NCBI GenBank assembly: GCA_945956975.1
Contig: CAMFKC010000154.1
Coordinates: 1 to 6,209, forward strand
DNA from: an uncultured Methylocystaceae bacterium
GTDB taxonomy: Bacteria > Pseudomonadota > Alphaproteobacteria > Rhizobiales > Beijerinckiaceae
Direction: 5' to 3'
DNA length: 6,209 nt
This document shows positions 1 through 5,868 of this stretch, piece by piece; within the stretch, counting starts at the first letter, position 1; every line of letters begins with the position of its first letter. Both the position numbers and the translations under genes were made by a program. A model generated the notes under the pieces. That model was not told the origin of the DNA and ran no database searches. It worked only from the letters and a program-made list of their open reading frames with translations.

Positions 1-243
1 ACAGAGCGTGGACGCGGTATTGCAGGCAATGCAGACGACCTGCGGATCGAAATCGGCGACGAGCCGCCGCATGACGGCGACCACCCGCCACACAAGATCG
101 TCCGCCGCCCAGTCGCCGTAAGGAAATCCCGCATCGTCCGCAGCGTAGACGTGATCAGCCTCCGGGATCAGCTTGGCGATCTCGCGAAAGACGGTCAGGC
201 CGCCGAGGCCGGAATCGAAGGTCAGGATGCGCGGGCGGGACAT
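1..243 (-). CDS. murI: Glutamate racemase, N-terminal part (cut by window edge)
   Basis: Glutamate racemase interconverts L- and D-glutamate and supplies D-glutamate for peptidoglycan in the cytoplasm. Reading the minus strand from 243 gives 81 residues beginning MSRPRILTFDSGLGGLTV. The DSGLGGLTV stretch (about residues 10-18) is the N-terminal signature with the conserved Asp/Ser. The segment CIACNTAST near the window edge holds the first catalytic cysteine (ACNT motif), and a YGD stretch typical of the family lies between them. The second catalytic cysteine motif lies beyond the window. An in-frame ATG at 255 is an alternative start adding four residues (MPAS). The purine-rich AAAGAGGT upstream is too close to 255 and rather far from 243, so the start is uncertain. 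The gene is divergent from trmJ. Confidence 0.93.
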   Translation of the reverse strand, partial: MSRPRILTFDSGLGGLTVFREIAKLIPEADHVYAADDAGFPYGDWAADDLVWRVVAVMRRLVADFDPQVVCIACNTASTLC

Positions 244-283
244 GGAGGCAGGCATTACCTCTTTTTCCGTCAAAGCGGAATGC

Positions 284-297
284 GGCGGATTTCCGCC
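284..297. promoter_or_regulatory. Short perfect inverted repeat in the murI/trmJ divergent gap
   Basis: The sequence GGCGGA-TT-TCCGCC forms a perfect 6-bp inverted repeat with a 2-bp spacer, about midway between the divergent starts of murI and trmJ. It could be an operator for either gene or a hairpin in the trmJ leader. The DNA is G+C rich, so a chance occurrence is quite possible. No convincing -35/-10 pair was found around it. Confidence 0.2.
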
Positions 298-339
298 CCC
301 GCCGCAAGGCGCTAAAGAAGCCGGCATGGAGCAAGATAC

Positions 340-1170
340 ATGACCGGCGCCGGTACGGATTCCACCAGACCGCCTCGCGAAGGCGGACCAGCCATCGTGC
401 TGGTGCGGCCGCAACTGGCAGTCAACATCGGCATGTGCGCCCGCGCCATGGCGAATTTCGGCCTCACCGACCTGCGCCTGGTCAGCCCGCGCGAGGGCTG
501 GCCGCGCACCGGCGCCTATCGCAAAGGGGCCTACGCCGCGGCGGCCGGCGCCGTGCACCTTCTGGAAAAGGCCAAGCTCTACGACAGCGTCGAGGCGGCC
601 GTCGCCGATCTCAACTTCGTCTATGCGTCGACCGCCCGCGAGCGCGGCCAGGCCAAGCCCGTCCTGCTGCCGCGCGAAGCCATGGGAACGAGCGCCGTCC
701 GCATCGCCGCAGGCGAAACGCACGGCATCCTGTTCGGCCCGGAGCGCACCGGCCTCGACAACGACGACGTCGCGCTCGCCGACGCCATCCTCACCTTCCC
801 GGTCAATCCCGCCTACGCCTCGCTCAATCTCGCGCAGGCGGTTCTGCTGTCGGCCTACGAATATTTCTCCGCTGCGCACGGCCAGATTGCGCCTTTCGAG
901 ATCGCGGAGCGTTCGCCCCCGGCGCAACGCGAGATGACGCTATCCTTCTTCGAGTTTTTGGAAGGCCATCTCGAAGAGCGCGGCTTCTTCCGTCCGGTGT
1001 CGAAACGCCCGGTCATGCAGCGGAATCTCCGCAACATGTTTCACCGCATGCAACTCACCCAGCAGGACGTGCGAACATGGTGGGGCATGGTCGTGCGGCT
1101 GATCGAGGGCCCGCGCGAGACGCCGCAGACCCGCAAGCGCATCAAGCAGAAAAAGCCCGATTCCGCCTGA
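340..1170 (+). CDS. trmJ: tRNA (cytidine/uridine-2'-O-)-methyltransferase TrmJ-type, SpoU family
   Basis: This 276-residue protein is a SpoU/TrmH-family (SPOUT, trefoil-knot) RNA 2'-O-methyltransferase. TrmJ methylates the ribose of nucleotide 32 in the tRNA anticodon loop using S-adenosylmethionine. Motif 1 is NIGMCARAMANFGL (residues 29-42); R35 lines up with catalytic R23 of E. coli TrmJ. Motif 2 is GILFGPERTGL (129-139) and motif 3 is NPAYASLNLAQAVLL (156-170). The C-terminal region with the segment SFFEFLEGHLEERGFF (202-217) matches the TrmJ-specific extension rather than TrmH or RlmB. It is longer than E. coli TrmJ (246 aa) because of an N-terminal tail of about 17 residues and a basic C-terminal tail. 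GGAG at 328-331 lies 8 bp before the ATG and supports this start. Substrate position 32 is inferred from the family. Confidence 0.92.
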   Translation: MTGAGTDSTRPPREGGPAIVLVRPQLAVNIGMCARAMANFGLTDLRLVSPREGWPRTGAYRKGAYAAAAGAVHLLEKAKLYDSVEAAVADLNFVYASTARERGQAKPVLLPREAMGTSAVRIAAGETHGILFGPERTGLDNDDVALADAILTFPVNPAYASLNLAQAVLLSAYEYFSAAHGQIAPFEIAERSPPAQREMTLSFFEFLEGHLEERGFFRPVSKRPVMQRNLRNMFHRMQLTQQDVRTWWGMVVRLIEGPRETPQTRKRIKQKKPDSA

Positions 1171-1223
1171 TCTCGCCGCCCGCGCGAAAGAGCGCTAGGC
1201 TTCGGCTACGCGAGGAGACTGCA

Positions 1224-2708
1224 ATGGAACATTTCGACGTGCTCGTCGTCGGCGCCGGCCTTTCGGGCGTCGGCGCCGGCTACTGGCTGCAGAAGCTCTG
1301 CCCCGGCAAGAGTTACGCGATCATCGAGGCGCGCGAGCGCAAGGGCGGCACCTGGGATCTCTTCCGCTATCCCGGCATCCGCTCGGACTCGGACATGTTC
1401 ACGCTCGGCTATTCCTTCAAGCCGTGGACCGACCCCAAGGCCATCGCCGACGGCCCCTCCATCCTGCGCTACATCGAGGAGACGGCGCGCGAGAACCGCA
1501 TCGACGAGAAGATCCGCTATTCGCAGCGCATGGTCTCGGCGGCATGGTCGAGCGCCGATGCGCGCTGGACGGTCGATGTCGATGCGGTCGACGGGCGCCG
1601 GCAATATACGTGCGGCTTCCTCTACATGTGCTCGGGTTATTACCGCTACGACCACGGATACCTGCCGGCCTTCGCCGGCATGGGCGATTTCGAGGGACGC
1701 ATCGTCCATCCGCAGGCCTGGCCCGAGGATCTCGACTATGCCGGCAAGCGTGTCATCGTGATCGGCTCCGGCGCGACCGCGATGACGCTCGTGCCGGAGA
1801 TGGCGAAAACCGCCGCGCATGTCACGATGGTGCAGCGCTCGCCGACCTATGTCGTCGCGCGTCCCTCGAGCGACGCGGTCGCCGACTGGTTGCGGGCGAA
1901 GCTGCCAGCCAGGTCAGCCTATGCGCTGTCGCGCTGGAAGAACGTGCTGTTTGGGATGTATTTCTACAATCTCTGCAAGCGCAAGCCGGAGAAGGTGAAG
2001 GCCTATCTGCTGAAGCTCGTGCGCGAGCAATTGCCTGCGGGCTACGACGTCGAGAAGGACTTCACGCCGCGCTACAATCCGTGGGACCAGCGGCTCTGCC
2101 TCATCACCGACGGCGATCTCTTTTCCGCCATCCGCGAGAACCGCGCCACTGTGGCGACAGGCGCGATCGAGCGCTTCACGCCCAAGGGCCTGCAACTCGC
2201 CGACGGCCGCGAGATCGAGGCCGACATCATCGTCACCGCCACGGGTCTCGAATTGCAGATGCTCGGCGGCGCGACGCTGAGCGTGGACGGCAAGCCCGTC
2301 GAGCCCGGCAAGACGCTCAACTACAAGGGCATGATGTTCTCCGACGTGCCCAACATGGCGGCCACCTTCGGCTACACCAACGCCTCCTGGACGCTGAAGG
2401 CCGATCTCATCGGCGAATACGTCTGCCGCATCCTCAACCTGATGGATGCGAAGAAGCAGCAGATCGTCGTCGCGCACAACGACGATCCGGACATGCCGAT
2501 CGAGAGTTTCGTGGATTTCTCCAGCGGCTATTTCCAGCGCGTGATCGACCAACTGCCGAAGCAGGGCGCGCGCAAGCCGTGGAAGCTCTACCAGAATTAC
2601 GCGAAAGACCTGCTGTCGCTGCGCTACGGCAACGTCGAGGACGGCGTGCTGCGGTTTTCCAATCCGCCGGTGGCGAGTGCGGCAAGCAAGGAGATGGAGG
2701 CGGCGTGA
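1224..2708 (+). CDS. ethA: EthA-like Baeyer-Villiger flavin monooxygenase
   Basis: This 494-residue class B flavin monooxygenase should use FAD and NADPH to insert oxygen into ketones or oxidise sulfur/thioamide groups. The FAD Rossmann motif GAGLSG is at residues 10-15 and the NADPH Rossmann motif GSGATA at 181-186. The Baeyer-Villiger fingerprint FxGxxxHxxxWP is intact as FEGRIVHPQAWP (156-167, H162), and a conserved TATGL occurs at 338-342. From memory, several blocks match Mycobacterium tuberculosis EthA closely: GGTWDLFRYPGIRSDSDM, YNPWDQRLCL and GYTNASWTLKADL; EthA is 489 residues, so this gene looks complete. AGGAG at 1213-1217, 6 bp before the ATG, fixes the start; the reading frame stays open upstream through trmJ, but that part is shadow. 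No TetR/EthR-type regulator adjoins it. It follows trmJ by 53 bp and could be co-transcribed. The natural substrate cannot be told from sequence. Confidence 0.93.
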   Translation: MEHFDVLVVGAGLSGVGAGYWLQKLCPGKSYAIIEARERKGGTWDLFRYPGIRSDSDMFTLGYSFKPWTDPKAIADGPSILRYIEETARENRIDEKIRYSQRMVSAAWSSADARWTVDVDAVDGRRQYTCGFLYMCSGYYRYDHGYLPAFAGMGDFEGRIVHPQAWPEDLDYAGKRVIVIGSGATAMTLVPEMAKTAAHVTMVQRSPTYVVARPSSDAVADWLRAKLPARSAYALSRWKNVLFGMYFYNLCKRKPEKVKAYLLKLVREQLPAGYDVEKDFTPRYNPWDQRLCLITDGDLFSAIRENRATVATGAIERFTPKGLQLADGREIEADIIVTATGLELQMLGGATLSVDGKPVEPGKTLNYKGMMFSDVPNMAATFGYTNASWTLKADLIGEYVCRILNLMDAKKQQIVVAHNDDPDMPIESFVDFSSGYFQRVIDQLPKQGARKPWKLYQNYAKDLLSLRYGNVEDGVLRFSNPPVASAASKEMEAA

Positions 2709-2726
2709 GCGCTGCTTCCATCACGC

Positions 2727-2774
2727 ATCCTCATCCTGAGGAGCCTGCGCAGCAGGCGTCTCGAAGGATGGCCG
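2727..2774 (+). repeat. Palindromic repeat copy A (REP-like), upstream of the GIY-YIG gene
   Basis: This 48-bp element is repeated in inverted orientation at 3081-3128. The first 16 and last 17 bases are identical in the two copies. It can fold into a long imperfect hairpin. CATCCT (2732-2737) pairs with AGGATG (2765-2770), GAG (2738-2740) pairs with CTC (2760-2762), and the tip is a perfect 6-bp stem GCCTGC/GCAGGC (2743-2748 with 2752-2757) around the loop GCA. Recognised from memory as a dispersed repeat type of Bradyrhizobium-like genomes, often mistranslated as HPEE...ASRRM. It lies 18 bp after the ethA-like stop codon and could also act as a 3' hairpin for that transcript. Confidence 0.88.
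2764..2768 (+). promoter_or_regulatory. Ribosome binding site of the GIY-YIG gene, embedded in repeat A
   Basis: AAGGA lies 7 bp before the ATG at 2776 and is the only good Shine-Dalgarno candidate for that gene. It is part of the 3' arm of repeat A and overlaps the AGGATG strand that pairs with CATCCT in the predicted hairpin. Folding of the leader would therefore hide the ribosome binding site. The sequence and pairing are visible directly; a control role is inferred. Confidence 0.55.
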
Positions 2775-2775
2775 C

Positions 2776-3078
2776 ATGAGCGGCGCCCACGTCTACATCC
2801 TCCAATGCGCTGACGGTTCTTACTATACGGGGATCACGCGGCGAGAACCCGATGAACGCGAGAGTGAACACAATCAAGGGCTGGACCCATCCGCGTGGAC
2901 GTTTGCGCGGAGACCTGTTGCGCTCGTATGGAGCGAGTATTTAGAGCGAGCTGACGAGGCGGTCGCGACAGAACGGCGGAACAAGGGCAGGTCACGCGCG
3001 AAGAAGCAGGCGCTTGTCCGTCGGGATTATGATGCTTTGCCTTTGCTGGCTTCGAGAAGACGCAAGCCGGATTCTTAA
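2776..3078 (+). CDS. Small single-domain GIY-YIG nuclease family protein
   Basis: This 100-residue protein is a stand-alone GIY-YIG domain of the small YhbQ/UvrC-like type. The GIY strand appears as VYIL (residues 6-9) followed by CADGSYYTGIT (11-21), where YTG (17-19) is the YIG motif. R28 with H32 (RESEH) matches the conserved arginine region, and E66 in TERRNKGRSRAKK matches the metal-binding glutamate position. The usual KGW-SR motif has Arg in place of Trp (R72). The C-terminus is basic. GIY-YIG enzymes cut DNA with a divalent metal; for the small bacterial members the role is mostly unknown. The ATG at 2776 has AAGGA 7 bp upstream, within repeat A; the stop codon is 2 bp before repeat B. 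It converges with cckA. Whether this copy is active cannot be judged, but the key residues are present. Confidence 0.85.
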   Translation: MSGAHVYILQCADGSYYTGITRREPDERESEHNQGLDPSAWTFARRPVALVWSEYLERADEAVATERRNKGRSRAKKQALVRRDYDALPLLASRRRKPDS

Positions 3079-3084
3079 TCCGGC
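3066..3084. repeat. Perfect inverted repeat spanning the GIY-YIG stop codon
   Basis: GCCGGATT (3066-3073) and AATCCGGC (3077-3084) form a perfect 8-bp stem with a 3-base loop CTT. The TAA stop codon (3076-3078) lies inside it and its last four bases belong to repeat B. No T-run follows on either strand, so it is not a classic intrinsic terminator, though it may protect or end the transcript. Confidence 0.5.
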
Positions 3085-3128
3085 CATCCTTCGAGACGCG
3101 CCTTGCAGGCGCTCCTCAGGATGAGGAT
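3081..3128 (-). repeat. Palindromic repeat copy B (inverted), between GIY-YIG and cckA 3' ends
   Basis: This is the inverted partner of the element at 2727-2774, 40 of 48 positions identical without gaps. All eight differences fall in the central stem, here GCGCCT/AGGCGC on either strand, with the same loop (GCA on the minus strand). The four altered base pairs all remain Watson-Crick pairs. The copy sits in the 74-bp gap between the convergent GIY-YIG and cckA genes, 24 bp beyond the cckA stop. Its hairpin would form in transcripts from either side. Confidence 0.88.
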
Positions 3129-3152
3129 TCTCGATGAGGGAGGCGGCGCCCC

Positions 3153-5642
3153 CTACCCCATATTCTCCTTCACCGTCTCGATCAGCTGCTTCAGCGTGAA
3201 CGGCTTCGGCATGAAGCCGAAGGCCTCGCCCTCCGGAAGGTTCTTCGAGAAGGCTTCTTCCGCGTAGCCTGAGACGAAGATCACCTTCGCCTTCACGCCG
3301 CGCTTGCGCAATTCGCCGAACATGGTCGGGCCGTCCATCTCGGGCATGACGACGTCGGAGACGATGAGATCGACCTTGCCGTCGTTCTCCTCCACCACCT
3401 GCAGCGCCTCGACGCCGCTCGCGGCCTCCAGCACCGTATAGCCGCGCGCCGACAGTGCGCGCGAGCCGAAGGCGCGCACGGCTTCCTCGTCCTCGACCAA
3501 GAGTATGACGCCCTGGCCGGTGAGATCGGCGACCGGCTTTGCGGCCTCGACCTTCGGCGCCAGTTCGGCGGCGTCGGGCATGTGGCGCGGCAGGAAGATG
3601 CGGAACGTCGTGCCCTTGCCCACGGTGGAATCGACGAAGACGAAGCCGCCCGTCTGCTTGACGATGCCGTAGACCATCGACAGGCCGAGGCCCGTGCCCT
3701 TGCCGACTTCCTTGGTGGTGAAGAAGGGCTCGAAGATCTTCTCCTTCAGCTCCGGCGGAATGCCGGTGCCGCTGTCGGCGACTTCGAGCAGCACATATTC
3801 GGCCGCCGCCAGCAGCGGCTCCTTGTAGGCGGCGCACTCGTTCGCGCTCACGTTGGCGGTGCGCAGCGTGATCTTGCCGCCCTCGGGCATGGCGTCGCGC
3901 GCGTTGACGACGAGATTGACCACGACCTGTTCGAGCTGGTTGAGGTCGGCCTTCACCAGCCACAGATCGCGCCCGTGCTTGAGTTCGAGCGCCACCTTCT
4001 CGCCGGCCAGGCGCCGCATCAGCATCTGCAGGTCGGAGAGCATGTCGTCGACCTGCAGCACCTGCGGTCGCAGCGTCTGGCGGCGCGAGAACGCGAGCAG
4101 CTGGCGCACGAGGCCCGCCGCGCGATTGGCGTTCTGCTTGATCTGCATGATGTCCGGGAAGGACGGATCGGTCGGCCGGTGGTTGGCCAGCAGCAGGTCG
4201 GAATAGCCGATGATCGCCGTCAGCACGTTGTTGAAATCGTGCGCCACGCCGCCGGCGAGCTGGCCGATCGCCTGCATCTTCTGCGATTGCGCGAAATTCT
4301 CCTGCAGCGTGCGCTGTTCGGTCGTGTCGAGCGCGGTCAGCATGACCCCGCCGGATTCGCCAGCGTCCTCGGCAGGCGCGAAGAAAAGCCGCGCCGCCGC
4401 GCCGCCTTCGGCGCCGATGTCGAGCGGCGCGGGATCGGCCTGGCCCGCGAGCGTCGCTTCGATTGCGTGGCGCACCGCCGCCGCATCGCGCTCCGGCAGG
4501 CCCGCGAAGATCGCGCCGCCGCCCTTCAGCACCGCCGGCAGCAGCTTGGCGAAAGCCGCATTCGAGCGTCTCACCTGGCCCTGCGCATCGAGCACTGCGA
4601 TCGCGATCGGCGTCGAATTGAAGAAGCGGGCGAAACGCGCCTCCGCGACGCGCAGGTCCTCGACGGCGTCCTCGCCGGACTGGCGCGTCAGCACCAGCGT
4701 GCGCGACTGGCCGGGCTGGCCGTCGCTGGAAAAGGCGATGCGATGCACGAGCCGCACCGGCAGGCGCTGCCCGCCCCGGCGCTTGAAGTCGACGTCGATA
4801 TGCTCGGTGCGCACCTCGCCCGGCCCGCCGGAGACGACTTCGAGCAAGGCGGCGCCGGAGCCGGCCACCAGTTGCGACAGTTTCATGCCGCCGGAGCCGA
4901 CCTGCGCGAGATCGTAGTCCAGCCAGCCGGCCAGCGTGGCGTTCATGAAGGTGATGACGCCATTGGGATCGGAGGCGAAGAAGCCGGCCGGCGCGTGATC
5001 GAGGAAATCGATCACGTTCTGCAGCTCCTGGAAGACGTTCTCGTGCCGCTCGCGCTCGCGCGTGATGTCGGCGACCGACCAGAGCGTGGCGCGCTTGGCG
5101 CCGAGACGGTCGAGCGGGCGCACGCGGATGCGATACCAGCCGACACCGGACTGGCCGGCGAGCGGCGCGGCGAGCCGCACCTCCTCGACCGCGCTCCGGT
5201 TTTCGCGGGCGGCCTGGGCGAGCCGGTAGATCGATTCCGAAACCTCCGGCGCGCCGGAAAAAAGCCGTTCGATCGTGCGCAGATCCGCCAGCCCATGCGC
5301 CCCGGACTGCGCGAGATAGGCTTCATTGGCGTAGATGACGCGGGAATCCCCTTCGGTCACCAACAACCCGTCCGAGCCGGTGTCGGCGATCACCTTGGTG
5401 ATGTCGTTCTTGACGGATTGGCCCGAAAACTGAAGAAACCCAACCGCGTAGGCGAAGAGCGCGAGCACCCCGACCATGGCGAGAACCGCCAGCAGGATCA
5501 TGATCAGGCGGCTGGCGTGTTCGTGCGGCAGGAAGGAGAACGCGGCGGCGGCCCCCACCAGAGCCGCAGCCAAAAGCAGTACGAGGCCAGGGCTGCCCGT
5601 GCGTTCGCTGCGGTCGATTGCGGTGATCGGGGTCTCGCTCAT
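3153..5642 (-). CDS. cckA: Cell-cycle hybrid sensor histidine kinase CckA
   Basis: This 829-residue inner-membrane hybrid kinase is the probable CckA, which in alphaproteobacteria feeds phosphate through ChpT to CtrA and CpdR and can also reverse the flow. Two hydrophobic segments lie at about residues 19-38 and 45-70. Two to three PAS-like regions follow (about 80-195, 205-320, 330-445). The H-box AHDFNN has H468; the kinase ATPase domain has N580 (NLVVNARDAM), DSGTGIP (623-629), FEPFFTT (637-643) and GKGTGLGLS (647-655). A C-terminal receiver domain has acidic E717/D718, phosphoacceptor D763 (SDVVMPEMDG), S791 and K813 (PKPF). All catalytic residues are intact. The frame stays open to an ATG at 5732, but the added 30 residues are Arg-rich and precede the hydrophobic N-terminus awkwardly, so MSETP at 5642 is preferred; its ribosome binding site is weak. 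A CtrA-type box lies 133 bp upstream. Confidence 0.93.
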   Translation of the reverse strand: MSETPITAIDRSERTGSPGLVLLLAAALVGAAAAFSFLPHEHASRLIMILLAVLAMVGVLALFAYAVGFLQFSGQSVKNDITKVIADTGSDGLLVTEGDSRVIYANEAYLAQSGAHGLADLRTIERLFSGAPEVSESIYRLAQAARENRSAVEEVRLAAPLAGQSGVGWYRIRVRPLDRLGAKRATLWSVADITRERERHENVFQELQNVIDFLDHAPAGFFASDPNGVITFMNATLAGWLDYDLAQVGSGGMKLSQLVAGSGAALLEVVSGGPGEVRTEHIDVDFKRRGGQRLPVRLVHRIAFSSDGQPGQSRTLVLTRQSGEDAVEDLRVAEARFARFFNSTPIAIAVLDAQGQVRRSNAAFAKLLPAVLKGGGAIFAGLPERDAAAVRHAIEATLAGQADPAPLDIGAEGGAAARLFFAPAEDAGESGGVMLTALDTTEQRTLQENFAQSQKMQAIGQLAGGVAHDFNNVLTAIIGYSDLLLANHRPTDPSFPDIMQIKQNANRAAGLVRQLLAFSRRQTLRPQVLQVDDMLSDLQMLMRRLAGEKVALELKHGRDLWLVKADLNQLEQVVVNLVVNARDAMPEGGKITLRTANVSANECAAYKEPLLAAAEYVLLEVADSGTGIPPELKEKIFEPFFTTKEVGKGTGLGLSMVYGIVKQTGGFVFVDSTVGKGTTFRIFLPRHMPDAAELAPKVEAAKPVADLTGQGVILLVEDEEAVRAFGSRALSARGYTVLEAASGVEALQVVEENDGKVDLIVSDVVMPEMDGPTMFGELRKRGVKAKVIFVSGYAEEAFSKNLPEGEAFGFMPKPFTLKQLIETVKENMG

Positions 5643-5868
5643 GAACGACGGTCTTCTCTGGCGGCGCGCCCGTGAAATCCACGGCGACAGCCCGATTCGC
5701 AAGAGGATGGGACGGACCTGCGTTGCTGGCAATCGCCGGTCCGAAGCGGCGCCGCCACTTTACGCAGACGATCGTTAACCATGCATTAACCTTCTGGCCA
5801 GCGCACGGGTCGGCCATGTTATTCTGTGAAATGCGTCTTTCCCGGGCGCGCAAGAGTTCGAGTAAATC
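5643..5868. promoter_or_regulatory. Divergent control region between cckA and the FliO-like gene
   Basis: This 226-bp gap should hold the promoters of both divergent genes. It contains the CtrA-type box at 5775-5790 and a single GANTC sequence (GATTC, 5694-5698), the target of CcrM-type cell-cycle methylation in alphaproteobacteria. The part around 5771-5790 is AT-rich relative to its surroundings. A TATTCT at 5820-5825 could be a -10 element for the FliO-like gene, but no good -35 partner was found, so exact promoters are not called. Confidence 0.5.
5775..5790. promoter_or_regulatory. CtrA-type binding site, TTAA-N7-TTAAC
   Basis: The sequence TTAACCATGCATTAAC matches the full CtrA consensus TTAA-N7-TTAAC exactly, and because of its symmetry the minus strand also reads TTAA-N7-TTAAC from the flanking bases. 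It lies 78 bp before the FliO-like start and 132 bp before the cckA start. CtrA is the response regulator at the end of the CckA-ChpT phosphorelay, so direct feedback is plausible. Whether it activates or represses, and on which gene, cannot be told from sequence. Confidence 0.75.

Larger units (their letters stand above)
2727..3128 (+). mobile_element. Candidate palindrome-bracketed GIY-YIG unit (402 bp)
   Basis: Two inverted copies of the 48-bp palindromic repeat enclose a single 303-bp nuclease gene. Only 1 bp separates the inner end of copy A from the start codon and 2 bp separate the stop codon from copy B. The gene has about 58% G+C by hand count, lower than a 60-bp sample of ethA-like (about 70%). 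No target-site duplication was recognised outside the repeats, and no transposase is present, so autonomous mobility is unproven. It may be a mobilised cassette, a domesticated repeat-processing enzyme, or a gene that repeats have invaded on both sides. Confidence 0.35.

Noticed and set aside
435..1223. Open frame continuous upstream of the ethA-like gene, through trmJ
   Set aside because: The translation is Arg/Pro/His-rich and lies out of frame over the well-supported trmJ gene; the ATG at 1224 has a strong ribosome binding site and starts exactly where EthA-type proteins begin.
1171..1223. Possible terminator between trmJ and the ethA-like gene
   Set aside because: Only short broken stems around TTCG are present and no T-run follows.
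1206..1820. 204-residue minus-strand frame opposite the ethA-like gene
   Set aside because: It is an antisense shadow of conserved coding sequence without motifs or a ribosome binding site.
3048..3068. GGCTT/AAGCC inverted repeat inside the 3' end of the nuclease gene, possibly an old partial repeat
   Set aside because: The stem is only 5 bp with an 11-base loop, lies in coding sequence, and its likeness to repeat B (TTCGAGA) is too short to support.
2992..3963. 323-residue minus-strand frame overlapping cckA, repeat B and the nuclease gene
   Set aside because: It is a frame-shifted copy of the cckA reading; the HPEE...ASRRM stretch is simply translated repeat B.
3582..5675. 697-residue open frame on the plus strand opposite cckA
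   Set aside because: It is antisense to an intact, motif-complete cckA, has the low-complexity Arg/Ala/His/Gly composition of high-GC shadow frames, and shows no recognisable domain.
5643..5732. Upstream start for cckA at 5732, adding 30 residues
   Set aside because: The extra residues are Arg-rich, unlike a CckA N-terminus, and the start at 5642 directly precedes the hydrophilic lead and two membrane segments expected.
5820..5825. TATTCT as a -10 box for the FliO-like gene
   Set aside because: No acceptable -35 element lies 16-18 bp upstream, and its spacing from the CtrA-type box does not fit the usual CtrA promoter layout.
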